Virus record (IMG/VR): IMGVR_UViG_3300025137_000357
Coordinates: 1 to 21,362 of that record
Direction: 5' to 3' (one strand)
Origin: a virus
DNA: 21,362 nt
The notes beneath the pieces were generated by a model, which searched no databases, had not been told where the DNA came from, and worked only from the letters and a program-made list of their open reading frames with translations. The position numbers were made by a program, and so were the translations under genes. Below are positions 15,207-20,815 of the stretch, piece after piece (the stretch's first letter is position 1; every line of letters starts with the position of its first letter).

Positions 15207-15253
15207 GAGCAAAAAAGAACAGTCTTTGTTGCGCCATTATTGTAAAAATAGGT

Positions 15254-15751
15254 ATGAATATATTTATCATCGACTGGAACCACACTATCTGCGCTCAATG
15301 GCATTGTAATAAGCATGTTGTCAAAATGCCACTTGAGACAACCCAAATGCTCAGCACTATTCACCATAGGTACAGTAATGATGGACCATACTTACCTGTT
15401 CATCAAAAACATCCTTGCACATTATGGGCTGGTCAAACGGTAGAAAACTACCGATGGCTTTGGCAGTTAGGTATCGCATTATGCAAAGAATACACTTATC
15501 GTTATGATAAAACTCATGGTTGTGAGCGTATTCTTGCAATGTTACGCTGTCCACCAGTAGAATTGACTGCGAGGGGGTTTACAAAACCAGCTCAGGCAAT
15601 GCCCGATGAGTATAAGCATTCTGACACGATAATTGCATACCAAGATTATTATATAAACGAAAAAGCGAGGATATGCTCATGGCGCAAAAGACCAATACCG
15701 CCCTTCATGGAGGAGATAATGTCATCCCCTTCATACCGAGAGACAGGTTAA
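15254..15751 (+). CDS. conserved phage protein, unknown function (165 aa)
   Basis: A 165-residue soluble protein with many conserved-looking His, Cys and Trp residues. Its segments are CAQWHCNKHVVKMPLETTQM (about 13-32), HPCTLWAGQTVENYRWLW (about 53-70), MPDEYK and AYQDYY, with ICSWRKRPIPPFM near the C terminus. I recognise this as a family recurring across marine and other phages, with no function known to me. The clustered His/Cys near the N terminus could bind a metal. ATG 15254 has only a weak upstream GG. The end overlaps the next zinc-ribbon gene by about 70 bp. Confidence 0.8.
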   Translation: MNIFIIDWNHTICAQWHCNKHVVKMPLETTQMLSTIHHRYSNDGPYLPVHQKHPCTLWAGQTVENYRWLWQLGIALCKEYTYRYDKTHGCERILAMLRCPPVELTARGFTKPAQAMPDEYKHSDTIIAYQDYYINEKARICSWRKRPIPPFMEEIMSSPSYRETG

Positions 15752-15924
15752 CCCATCATAGAGGAGAGAGCCAAATTGTCACAGAACATGAAGTAGAAAT
15801 TTTACTCTGCTCGCTCTGTGGTTCCAAATCTTTCCACCTCATATCTGGTATGGATGGACAGATAGGATGCGGGGAGTGCGGATATCTAGTTGGAGCTAAA
15901 TGGACATCTAACACAGAAGAATAA
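15679..15924 (+). CDS. small zinc-ribbon protein (81 aa)
   Basis: Residues C44-x2-C47 and C64-x2-C67 form a four-cysteine zinc ribbon in the C-terminal half, with GCGECGYLVGAKW typical of transcription-factor-like ribbons. The N-terminal 40 residues are polar and basic and contain NVIPFIPRDRL. Of two nearby ATGs (15673, 15679) I chose 15679 because GCGAGG lies 8 nt upstream. The gene overlaps the preceding one by 73 bp. It may bind nucleic acid or a polymerase; no family assignment is possible. Confidence 0.65.
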   Translation: MAQKTNTALHGGDNVIPFIPRDRLTHHRGESQIVTEHEVEILLCSLCGSKSFHLISGMDGQIGCGECGYLVGAKWTSNTEE

Positions 15925-15933
15925 ACAAGATAT

Positions 15934-15968
15934 TATAGGTATGGTCTATCAATAAGTCCATACCTATA
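15934..15968 (+). terminator. perfect 11-bp inverted repeat, terminator or operator
   Basis: TATAGGTATGG (15934-15944) and CCATACCTATA (15958-15968) are perfect arms around a 13-nt loop, 10 bp after a stop codon. Only TTAATAAAT follows, so as an intrinsic terminator it is weak. It separates the polA-region operon from the small-gene cluster. Confidence 0.55.
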
Positions 15969-15986
15969 TTAATAAATGTAGTTAAA

Positions 15987-16005
15987 CAACGCTCGTAGAA
16001 AGGAG
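15987..16005 (+). promoter_or_regulatory. repeated leader motif with ribosome site
   Basis: CAACGCTCGTAGAAAGGAG belongs to the recurring leader CAAC-N6-AGAAAGGAG found at six small genes in this window. It ends 6 nt before ATG 16012. No clear TATAAT lies 11 bp upstream here, unlike the copies at 19834, 20387 and 21045. Confidence 0.6.
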
Positions 16006-16011
16006 CAAGAT

Positions 16012-16392
16012 ATGCAAACTATTGATTTATCTGGGTTTACTGGTACTACTGATAAGTATGTCCATAGCCTACCAATGACCCCCGACCTGTTACTTACGGA
16101 GGGAGTTAAATACTTTGCCGAAGAAGCTGGAGCCTACTGGTTTATGGATATTGTGGCTACTGAGTTTGTTCCTAAACTCAGTGACGAAGATTATATTATC
16201 TTTATCCAAGTAACTGTTGATAGCGATAATGGTGCTGTTATTATAGGTAGCGATGGTGATAAGGGTGATGGTCCTGTAATACTGCATACTCGCACTATTG
16301 AGTATACTGACCTACCCACTAACTCTACTTTCAATTTCATATTGACGGTAGATTACCAAGGTAATACGTTGCTATTACCGAGTGAGTACTAA
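16012..16392 (+). CDS. DUF6876-like protein (126 aa)
   Basis: A 126-residue acidic protein whose opening IDLSGFTGTTDKYVHS, middle LLTEGVKYFAEEAGAYWFMD (about 27-46) and final LLLPSEY match my memory of the DUF6876 family, found in phages, plasmids and bacteria and uncharacterised. The body is mainly beta with many Asp. No signal or membrane segment is present. It is the first gene of the small-gene cluster, behind the shared leader and AGAAAGGAG, and overlaps or abuts the next gene. Confidence 0.7.
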   Translation: MQTIDLSGFTGTTDKYVHSLPMTPDLLLTEGVKYFAEEAGAYWFMDIVATEFVPKLSDEDYIIFIQVTVDSDNGAVIIGSDGDKGDGPVILHTRTIEYTDLPTNSTFNFILTVDYQGNTLLLPSEY

Positions 16393-16393
16393 A

Positions 16394-16660
16394 ATGTACT
16401 CGGCTGAAGTTTACTATAACTCGCGTGAGGGGTATTCCCTCACGCCTATATATCCTAAAATCGGGTTGATAGAAACTTATCTTCATTATACTGGTTTAGT
16501 TGATAATGTTGATGACATCAAAGAAATTGTAATCTTAAAAGGTGGGCGTCGTAAGATGCCCACTATCCACGGTTATTATGACTGGGTTAAAGGTAAACTC
16601 AAATTAGATAAGAGTAAGCCAGTCATGATCCATAACATTTTGTATGGGTTAGGAGATTAA
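16394..16660 (+). CDS. hypothetical protein (88 aa)
   Basis: A small basic protein (MYSAEVYYNSREGYSLTPIY at its start) with a Tyr-rich N-terminal half and a Lys-rich C-terminal half. I chose ATG 16394, one base after the previous stop; the frame also opens at GTG 16382, but neither start has a strong ribosome site, so translation is probably coupled. No known domain is seen. It continues into the gene at 16664 with a 3-bp gap. Confidence 0.65.
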   Translation: MYSAEVYYNSREGYSLTPIYPKIGLIETYLHYTGLVDNVDDIKEIVILKGGRRKMPTIHGYYDWVKGKLKLDKSKPVMIHNILYGLGD

Positions 16661-16663
16661 AAT

Positions 16664-16855
16664 ATGGTTGAGTGGGCAGATTCAAGATTGAATCTTCAAA
16701 CTGTTGTACCTTATAAGGTGCAAGAAAATGGTTTTATCTATGGTGAGTTTCATCGGTTAAAGTACGCAATCGTTTTTGCCAAAGCTCTGCAAAAAGAGTT
16801 AGGTACTGATGTGAGTATACATGGACCAAATGGATGGGAGGAGTACGATGGGTAA
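16664..16855 (+). CDS. hypothetical protein (63 aa)
   Basis: A 63-residue protein starting MVEWADSRLNLQTVV, with a helix FHRLKYAIVFAKALQKELG (about 29-47) that could be amphipathic. ATG 16664 follows TAGGAG with suitable spacing. The stop overlaps the next ATG (ATGGGTAA). No family recognised. Confidence 0.65.
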   Translation: MVEWADSRLNLQTVVPYKVQENGFIYGEFHRLKYAIVFAKALQKELGTDVSIHGPNGWEEYDG

Positions 16856-17066
16856 AGTAAAAGAGCTTTGGATGAACGAGCTTGAAAAGTTGCAAGATGA
16901 TTACCATAACGCTAGCATTACTGAAGAAAAGTTCAGACGCGGTATGGCTAGTCTTGGGGTAGATTATATAGATATTGAATGTTTTATGATAGAATCCCAA
17001 CCACTGAGGGCGGTTAATCAAGCATTTAAACCGTTTTTTGATACTGATGGCAAACCTAAAGTGTGA
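16848..17066 (+). CDS. hypothetical protein (72 aa)
   Basis: A 72-residue mainly helical acidic protein (MGKVKELWMNELEKLQDDY at its start). ATG 16848 is preferred over an earlier in-frame ATG at 16821 because GGGAGGAG lies 5 nt upstream, and it then overlaps the previous stop by 8 bp, like its neighbours. The C-terminal half has several aromatic residues and ends KPKV. No known domain. It overlaps the next start by 20 bp. Confidence 0.65.
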   Translation: MGKVKELWMNELEKLQDDYHNASITEEKFRRGMASLGVDYIDIECFMIESQPLRAVNQAFKPFFDTDGKPKV

Positions 17067-17232
17067 TAAATGCAATAATGAAGCAGAGGTGCAAGAACCA
17101 ATCGGTCACCTCTGCTATCCTTGTTGGGTTTACTTATACGCTCAACTCTCTAGAAAGGAGACACGGCATTATGGAAATGGATTTAGTAACAGCTCTATCT
17201 CTACTTCTTCTGTTAATCGGGCTTTAAGTTAA
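17047..17232 (+). CDS. small zinc-finger protein (61 aa)
   Basis: The first 30 residues carry CDKC (C6, C9) and CYPC (C23, C26), a compact four-cysteine zinc finger. The remaining part (from about residue 38) is Ser/Asn-rich and reads through the promoter-like leader of the next gene, so it looks like an over-run tail rather than a domain. ATG 17047 lies inside the previous gene's end and lacks a ribosome site, implying coupling. A perfect inverted repeat lies in its coding sequence (17082-17116). The zinc finger looks real; the exact C terminus is less sure. Confidence 0.5.
   Translation: MANLKCDKCNNEAEVQEPIGHLCYPCWVYLYAQLSRKETRHYGNGFSNSSISTSSVNRALS
17082..17116 (+). repeat. perfect 10-bp inverted repeat within a small gene
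   Basis: AGCAGAGGTG (17082-17091) and CACCTCTGCT (17107-17116) are perfect arms with a 15-nt loop, followed 27 bp later by the shared leader motif. Since the repeat plus leader arrangement recurs at gene boundaries here, it may be a regulatory hairpin embedded in the end of the zinc-finger gene. Confidence 0.5.
17143..17160 (+). promoter_or_regulatory. repeated leader motif with ribosome site
   Basis: CAACTCTCTAGAAAGGAG is a copy of the leader motif with one base less between CAAC and AGAAAGGAG. Upstream GTTTACTTATAC resembles the -10 zone (GTTTACTTTATAAT) of the copy near 20387. It serves ATG 17171, not the larger gene at 17233. Confidence 0.5.
17171..17227 (+). CDS. 18-residue hydrophobic peptide, possible leader peptide
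   Basis: The best ribosome site in this stretch (AGAAAGGAG, 17152-17160) points to ATG 17171, which opens an 18-codon frame encoding MEMDLVTALSLLLLLIGL. An acidic start is followed by about 13 uninterrupted hydrophobic residues. It stops at TAA 17225-17227, five bases before the ATG of the DnaJ-type zinc-finger gene, which has no ribosome site of its own. It may be a leader peptide coupling translation of that gene, or a membrane micropeptide. Its reality rests only on the site and spacing. Confidence 0.45.
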   Translation: MEMDLVTALSLLLLLIGL

Positions 17233-17475
17233 ATGTCAGGCAAAGTACCAGTAGATGATAACCTCACACATATACCATGCCCCGAGTGTGGTGGTGAGGG
17301 GCATTGTGAGTATGAACGCGCTGTAGTTGATTACAATCGCGGTGGGTATTTAGAAGCATATTATGCCGATTGTGAAGAATGTAGAGGATCTGGCGAAGTA
17401 GAGCTTGACCCTGAGCGTGATTGTACAGTTGATGAATATGGTAATCTGTACTGGAAAGATGAGCCGAAGTTCTAA
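17233..17475 (+). CDS. DnaJ-type zinc-finger protein (80 aa)
   Basis: Two CxxCxGxG motifs, CPECGGEG (C16, C19) and CEECRGSG (C47, C50), make a half-size version of the DnaJ central zinc domain, which normally has four repeats. No J domain or substrate-binding domain is present. The rest is acidic, ending in an Asp/Glu-rich tail. Such domains bind unfolded proteins or partner enzymes, so it may be an adaptor to host chaperones or to a phage enzyme (inference). ATG 17233 lacks a ribosome site and follows the 18-residue peptide by 5 nt, so it is probably translationally coupled. Confidence 0.75.
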   Translation: MSGKVPVDDNLTHIPCPECGGEGHCEYERAVVDYNRGGYLEAYYADCEECRGSGEVELDPERDCTVDEYGNLYWKDEPKF

Positions 17476-17524
17476 GATAAAATAAATTGGCTCATCAATA
17501 CAATCTGGCATAAAACTGTGTTAC

Positions 17525-17583
17525 TATAATAATAGGCGAGGGGCAGTCTCTTGTCTACCACGTACAACCGCTCAAGAAAGGAG
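17525..17583 (+). promoter_or_regulatory. -10-like box and repeated leader before 17590
   Basis: GTTAC-TATAAT (TATAAT 17525-17530) lies in a 114-bp gap. The shared leader CAACCGCTCAAGAAAGGAG (17565-17583) ends 6 nt before ATG 17590. Here the box is 40 bp from CAAC rather than 11, so either the promoter has shifted or only the leader is used. No convincing -35 box. Confidence 0.45.
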
Positions 17584-17589
17584 TAGGTT

Positions 17590-18081
17590 ATGAATGAGAA
17601 AGTAAATGCAAATGATCCTTTATGTGATATGTCTGGTGCTGCTACTGCTGTGCCTGAGGATAGCGAGGTAGGTGCTGTATGTACAGACATTGCTGCCCGT
17701 GATGAGTGGCGGCACCTTGTTGACCCTACTAAGAATGTAGAGTATGCACAGCAAGAGGCACAGTACCAGCGTATAAGTGATGTACGTTCTAGGTTTGAGA
17801 ACCTTGGTGCTGATATGCAGCATATTATGAATGCGATCTACAGCTTGCAAAAAGAGGTAAAAGCTCTACGCATAGGCCAAGAGAATATGACAGCGGCTGG
17901 TACAACAGTTGATGATGTGTATGTGCGTATGATTGAAGTTGAAGCCAAAGTTGAAGAGCTGTCTAACACAGCCATTAGCAGTAATGATTACGACCCTGAA
18001 GAGTGGGTGCATATAAGTGACTTTGCTGACCGTGTGCGTGACTTACGCTTTACGGTAACTGCTGAAGTTGAAGTAGACTAA
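17590..18081 (+). CDS. hypothetical protein with central coiled coil (163 aa)
   Basis: A 163-residue acidic protein. An N-terminal polar, Ala/Asp-rich stretch (to about 50) is followed by a long helical part (about 55-130) with heptad-like spacing (MQHIMNAIYSLQKEVKALRI), probably a coiled coil, and an acidic C terminus. No known domain. It has an ideal AGAAAGGAG site at 6-nt spacing and its TAA overlaps the next ATG (TAATG), so it is the first gene of a three-gene unit ending in the regulator at 18319. Confidence 0.7.
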   Translation: MNEKVNANDPLCDMSGAATAVPEDSEVGAVCTDIAARDEWRHLVDPTKNVEYAQQEAQYQRISDVRSRFENLGADMQHIMNAIYSLQKEVKALRIGQENMTAAGTTVDDVYVRMIEVEAKVEELSNTAISSNDYDPEEWVHISDFADRVRDLRFTVTAEVEVD

Positions 18082-18356
18082 TGGCTACCTACAGTGATAT
18101 CAGGAGTAGTGTCAGCTACTTTATAAACCTTGACAAACGACAGTTCATTCTTGAACGAGGTGAAAATGCAAACTATGGGGATGACCGCGTAAGCGGTCAA
18201 CTCGCCTATACTTTAGCTTCAGTCTGTTTCCGCAGCCCTGAAGCTCGCTCTGTTTTAGAAAGTATGATAGCTACCCGCGCCAGAGAGGTAGCCATAGCCG
18301 AAGAAAGGACTAAGAAAAATGGCCGATCCAGAAAACTACAAATCGATATCGCTTGA
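18081..18356 (+). CDS. hypothetical protein (91 aa)
   Basis: A small, mostly helical, basic protein starting MATYSDIRSSVSYFINLD and ending in an Arg/Lys-rich tail (ERTKKNGRSRKLQ). It has no ribosome site; ATG 18081 shares a base with the previous stop, implying coupling. The coding sequence contains a 7-bp hairpin with a GTAA loop (18182-18199), probably fortuitous. It overlaps the regulator gene by 38 bp. No family recognised. Confidence 0.65.
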   Translation: MATYSDIRSSVSYFINLDKRQFILERGENANYGDDRVSGQLAYTLASVCFRSPEARSVLESMIATRAREVAIAEERTKKNGRSRKLQIDIA

Positions 18357-18795
18357 CCTTGATACCTATAACCTGTTGAAAACTGTGGCAGAAGCTGAGT
18401 GCCGCAGTATCGGTATGCAAGTACGTTGGATGATTAAACAGGGGATGGTAAATCCACCTAGTCCTAATGTAACCGCGATGCCTACCGCCTCTGCGACTGT
18501 TAAAGCAGTAGTCAAACCGCGTGGTAAGATATTTACTAATAGTGGGACTGCACAAATCTTGATGCGGTTTTACGAGACTAATGCTACTCTATCCGTCGCC
18601 GATTTCCAGGATGTTGGCGTAGAAGATGTGTACAAAACCCTAGTCAATATTGAACAAAAGGGCGAGCTACGCAGAATAAGTCATGGTAAACCCGGACTTT
18701 GGCATATTACTCCTAGTGGAGTAGCTAAAGCCCGTGAAATTATCAGGCGTCGTAATGAAGAAGATGCTTGTAAACAAGTATTCAATACAGGGTGA
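18319..18795 (+). CDS. ribbon-helix-helix plus winged-helix transcriptional regulator
   Basis: A 158-residue putative DNA-binding regulator. Residues about 7-45 (KSISLDLDTYNLLKTVAEAE followed by a basic helix) fit a ribbon-helix-helix domain: an alternating beta strand and two helices. After a Val/Ala/Pro linker, residues about 75-145 fit a winged helix, with the recognition-helix region VEDVYKTLVNIEQKGELRR and a wing GKPGLWHIT. The combination of two DNA-binding folds in one small protein is unusual. It starts at ATG 18319 behind AAAGGA, inside the previous gene. Two related 15-bp palindromes lie from its stop codon onward, so it probably controls the following region and perhaps itself (inference). 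Confidence 0.75.
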   Translation: MADPENYKSISLDLDTYNLLKTVAEAECRSIGMQVRWMIKQGMVNPPSPNVTAMPTASATVKAVVKPRGKIFTNSGTAQILMRFYETNATLSVADFQDVGVEDVYKTLVNIEQKGELRRISHGKPGLWHITPSGVAKAREIIRRRNEEDACKQVFNTG

Positions 18796-18808
18796 GGTTC
18801 CGTACCTC
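18794..18808. promoter_or_regulatory. 15-bp palindrome 1, candidate operator
   Basis: GAGGTTCCGTACCTC has perfect 5-bp arms (GAGGT/ACCTC) and overlaps the regulator stop codon. It agrees with palindrome 2 at 10 of 15 positions, and the changes are compensatory across the dyad. Confidence 0.55.
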
Positions 18809-18840
18809 CGTTAAATTTAGTATGGTGTTTCTTGATAAAT

Positions 18841-18855
18841 GTGGTACTGTATCAC
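18841..18855. promoter_or_regulatory. 15-bp palindrome 2, candidate operator
   Basis: GTGGTACTGTATCAC is a dyad with 7-bp arms and one G-T pair. Joint consensus with palindrome 1 is GWGGTWCYGTAYCWC. The two start 47 bp apart, consistent with sites for one regulator, most simply the one encoded at 18319. Confidence 0.55.
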
Positions 18856-18888
18856 ACTCATGATAAACTCCTCCCTTATGAGAACTTA

Positions 18889-18919
18889 CCCCCAATCAGC
18901 AATGGTTGGGGGTCTTTTT
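18889..18919 (+). terminator. intrinsic terminator
   Basis: CCCCCAATCA (18889-18898) pairs with TGGTTGGGGG (18903-18912) over a GCAA tetraloop, 10 bp with one G-U, followed by TCTTTTT. This is the strongest terminator in the window and separates the early/replication genes from the packaging region. Confidence 0.9.
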
Positions 18920-19020
18920 ACCTATAAACAGGGTTCATGACCTAAAAAAGAGGCTGCTCAGACGCCACTCGATTGTCTCTAATGTAGTGGGTGGTAGGGT
19001 AGGCACCCCCTAAAAAAGCG

Positions 19021-19234
19021 ACTTTGCTATATAGGGGCAAAAGATGGATGGGAGTAAATTTGTTTTTTATGATTTGATAATATACAATATCTCACTATAC
19101 ACATATCTTCAATGGGTTAGGTGAGGTTGATGGTTCAATAAACAATATCTCAAGTAAAGTATTTCCGTCCGCGCGGTCTAATCTATGATAAATTTAAATT
19201 TAACAAAATTCATTTTTGGTCCTATTATGCAAAG
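19021..19234 (+). promoter_or_regulatory. multi-block regulatory element, copy B
   Basis: Blocks match copy A (1673-1830): ACTTTGCTATATAGG (19021-19035), AAATTTGTTTTTTA (19056-19069), GTCCGCGCG (19167-19175), CCTATTAT plus AAAG (19221-19234). Spacings of 35 and 54 bp are identical to copy A. The middle interval is 56 bp longer here and contains an 11-bp direct repeat 58 bp apart. TATTAT at 19223-19228 could be the -10 box for terS, 37 bp upstream of its ATG. Confidence 0.65.
19084..19152 (+). repeat. 11-bp direct repeat inside copy B
   Basis: ACAATATCTCA occurs at 19084-19094 and 19142-19152, 58 bp apart. This nearly equals the 56-bp excess of copy B over copy A, which suggests the middle interval grew by insertion or duplication. 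Confidence 0.7.
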
Positions 19235-19264
19235 TGTTCCATCATGTAGGAGGAGAAGACTCAC

Positions 19265-19801
19265 ATGGCTTTAGCAAAAGCGACCCACAAGCCTACACTT
19301 GATATCGTCGCAAATCCGCGTAAAGAAAAATCCATCACTCCCAAGCAAGAAGAATTTGCACGACTCTATGTCTGTGAGGATATTTCACAAACTGAGGCGG
19401 CTGTCCGTGCGGGGTTTAGTGTGAAGTCAGCCCATGCCATTGCTTCACAATTACTCAACGGTGTGCGATATCCCCATGTGGTAGAGAGGATCCGTGAGTT
19501 AAAGCAAGAGTTGGCTCGTAAATATGAGGTCAGTTTTGAGGGTCATGTAAAAAAGTTAGCTGAGATCCGTGATGCTGCGATGACAGGAGGAAATTTTGCT
19601 GCTGCCGTTGCTGCTGAAAAATCACGAGGCCAAGCTGCTGGGATCTATATTGATCGTAAAGAAATCTTGCATGGTAAAATTGATCAGATGAGTCGTGATG
19701 AAGTTATGAGAGAAATAAAAAGGATACAAGAGGAGTTCCCTGCTTTGGCTGTCGTTGCCGAGGGCAATATAATGATTGATCATGATGAGGGTGACAATTA
19801 A
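19265..19801 (+). CDS. terS: terminase small subunit
   Basis: A 178-residue protein of the Terminase_2 type, which recognises phage DNA and guides the large subunit in packaging. The N-terminal DNA-binding part has the family pattern TPKQEEFARLYVCED (about 25-39), TEAAVRAGFS (45-54), SAHAIASQLLN and VVERIRELKQE, followed by a helical oligomerisation region (about 85-135) and an acidic C terminus. ATG 19265 follows GGAGGAG. It is the first gene after the strong terminator and behind copy B of the regulatory element, so it probably opens the late region. The expected large-subunit gene does not follow; at least 1.5 kb of small genes comes next. Confidence 0.88.
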   Translation: MALAKATHKPTLDIVANPRKEKSITPKQEEFARLYVCEDISQTEAAVRAGFSVKSAHAIASQLLNGVRYPHVVERIRELKQELARKYEVSFEGHVKKLAEIRDAAMTGGNFAAAVAAEKSRGQAAGIYIDRKEILHGKIDQMSRDEVMREIKRIQEEFPALAVVAEGNIMIDHDEGDN

Positions 19802-19833
19802 AGACTTATCATTACAACTCACCTGTGGCACTA

Positions 19834-19862
19834 TATAATTGTAACAACGGTCATAGAAAGGA
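19834..19862 (+). promoter_or_regulatory. repeated promoter/leader cassette, copy at 19834
   Basis: CACTA-TATAAT (19834-19839), CAAC (19845-19848) and AGAAAGGA (19855-19862). The spacings of 11 and 10 bp equal those of the copies at 20387 and 21045. A transcript starting near CAAC would have a leader of about 27 nt before ATG 19872. No good -35 box. Confidence 0.65.
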
Positions 19863-19871
19863 CCCATTACG

Positions 19872-20144
19872 ATGAACTACTTTAAACAAACTAACGACGC
19901 CGTATTAGACGGCTGGGTTGACTATCACGCAATACAGCCAACACACCTTGAGGTCAATGATGACAAGGTGCTATGTTGCCTTGACGATTTGAGGCAAATA
20001 ACTATTGTTGGTTTTGAGCACCAAACGCACGTCACTATTACTAATACTAATAATGATGACGACAAGGTTACTTGCGAGGCAGCTTTTATAGTTGCTGAGG
20101 AGTTACACCTATTTGCACTCAAGCAGTTTTTGCGTGACTACTAA
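19872..20144 (+). CDS. hypothetical protein (90 aa)
   Basis: An acidic 90-residue protein (MNYFKQTNDAVLDGWVDY at its start) with an Asn/Asp/Thr-rich middle (TNTNNDDDK, about 57-65) and a helical C terminus (AEELHLFALKQFL). It lies directly after terS behind its own promoter/leader. Ribosome site is AGAAAGGA with 9-nt spacing. No known domain. Its stop overlaps the start of the next gene. Confidence 0.65.
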   Translation: MNYFKQTNDAVLDGWVDYHAIQPTHLEVNDDKVLCCLDDLRQITIVGFEHQTHVTITNTNNDDDKVTCEAAFIVAEELHLFALKQFLRDY

Positions 20145-20337
20145 GCCAAAAAAGTTAGGACGTCCTAAAGGGTCAGCCCAGTATACGGACGTCCCAACTA
20201 TGGTGCATATTGGTGGACGCGAGACGCTCCAAAATTTGCACGCTATCCGTGAGGTGTTAGAGGAACAGACAGGTATGGAGGTCACCTACCCTAATGTCGT
20301 TAACTACCTTATCAACTTTTACCTCAAAGAACGGTGA
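20134..20337 (+). CDS. small AT-hook/ribbon-helix-helix-like protein (67 aa)
   Basis: GTG 20134 opens a 67-residue basic protein. KKLGRPKG (about 6-13) contains the AT-hook core GRP, which binds AT-rich minor grooves. The C-terminal part (about 28-67; ETLQNLHAIREVLEEQTG, then PNVVNYLINFYLKER) has the strand-helix-helix look of a ribbon-helix-helix repressor. I chose GTG because it overlaps the previous stop by 11 bp and the upstream extension looks non-coding, but there is no ribosome site. Possible DNA-binding regulator. Confidence 0.55.
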   Translation: MTTKPKKLGRPKGSAQYTDVPTMVHIGGRETLQNLHAIREVLEEQTGMEVTYPNVVNYLINFYLKER

Positions 20338-20343
20338 TACAAC

Positions 20344-20375
20344 GGGACAGTAAAAGAGTTATCATTTACTGTCCC
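20344..20375 (+). terminator. perfect 11-bp hairpin, likely terminator
   Basis: GGGACAGTAAA (20344-20354) and TTTACTGTCCC (20365-20375) pair perfectly around a 10-nt loop, 6 bp after a stop codon, followed by T-rich TTAGTTTACTTT. The right arm also supplies TTTACT 16 bp before the next TATAAT, so terminator and promoter are interleaved. Confidence 0.7.
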
Positions 20376-20386
20376 TTAGTTTACTT

Positions 20387-20416
20387 TATAATTATAGCAA
20401 CACTCACAGAAAGGAG
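20387..20416 (+). promoter_or_regulatory. repeated promoter/leader cassette, copy at 20387
   Basis: TATAAT (20387-20392), CAAC (20398-20401), AGAAAGGAG (20408-20416), then ATG 20422. Same 11- and 10-bp spacings as the other two full copies. Confidence 0.7.
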
Positions 20417-20421
20417 CCGCT

Positions 20422-20637
20422 ATGATAAAACCTAAAGCTGAAACCCACGAGTTCAATGATGGTAGATCTCAAACCATACTGGACTTTTCCCGCGTCAATG
20501 AAGCATGGCTCGTGTGGCGTCAGGATCCCGGAAGTCAGGGTAATGTAAAAATCCACCCTAGTTATGATGAGGCCAAGCGCGATTACGATAACCGCGTTGA
20601 TGCCATACAAATGATGGAGGCACACAATGCTGCATGA
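20422..20637 (+). CDS. hypothetical protein (71 aa)
   Basis: A 71-residue polar protein (MIKPKAETHEFNDGRSQTI at its start) with a Trp-containing middle (AWLVWRQDPG, about 28-37) and a charged helical C terminus (YDEAKRDYDNRVDAIQMMEA). Own promoter/leader and ideal ribosome site. Overlaps the next ATG by 11 bp. No known domain. Confidence 0.65.
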   Translation: MIKPKAETHEFNDGRSQTILDFSRVNEAWLVWRQDPGSQGNVKIHPSYDEAKRDYDNRVDAIQMMEAHNAA

Positions 20638-20815
20638 GTGGACAAAAAAGCTAGGTCAGCAACACTGGTCTATTCCTGGATCCTTTGAGGGTACTCTTTG
20701 TGGGATGCCGATGCTCGGTAATAATTATGCGAAGCATATAGATGAGGAAGACAAAACACCTTGTCCGCAGTGTGCTCATCAAGCGCAGTTGTATCGGTTA
20801 GATGAGTCAGCTTGA
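20627..20815 (+). CDS. small Cys-containing protein, possible zinc site (62 aa)
   Basis: A 62-residue protein with C25, C46 and C49 (CPQCAHQ) plus nearby His, a possible three- or four-ligand zinc site. ATG 20627 follows GGAGG at 7-nt spacing and lies inside the previous gene; the end overlaps the next start by 14 bp. No family recognised. Confidence 0.6.
   Translation: MLHEWTKKLGQQHWSIPGSFEGTLCGMPMLGNNYAKHIDEEDKTPCPQCAHQAQLYRLDESA

Larger units (their letters stand above)
18796..19264. other. 469-bp noncoding regulatory region before terS
   Basis: No gene of convincing size lies here. In order it holds two related palindromes (18794-18808, 18841-18855), an intrinsic terminator (18889-18919), an unexplained GC-richer stretch (about 18950-19015) with CACTC/GTGGGTGG-type partial repeats, then copy B of the multi-block element (19021-19234) and the terS ribosome site GGAGGAG. 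A 26-codon frame from ATG 19044 has AGGGG upstream but is unsupported otherwise. Confidence 0.75.

Noticed and set aside
16734-17075. 113-codon leftward frame across three small genes
   Set aside because: The rightward genes have better starts and overlaps; the composition is typical of an antisense shadow.
17047-17232. Idea that this stretch is purely noncoding leader
   Set aside because: The CDKC/CYPC pair in frame is too zinc-finger-like to dismiss; kept as a low-confidence gene with a doubtful tail.
18182-18199. 7-bp hairpin with GTAA loop within the gene at 18081
   Set aside because: Inside a coding region, no U-tract, and not linked to a start or gene boundary; likely chance.
18879-18941. 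20-codon frame through the terminator
   Set aside because: No ribosome site, and it overlaps the clear intrinsic terminator hairpin.
19044-19124. 26-codon frame in copy B of the block element
   Set aside because: A ribosome-site-like AGGGG is present, but the frame has no counterpart in copy A and no recognisable product.
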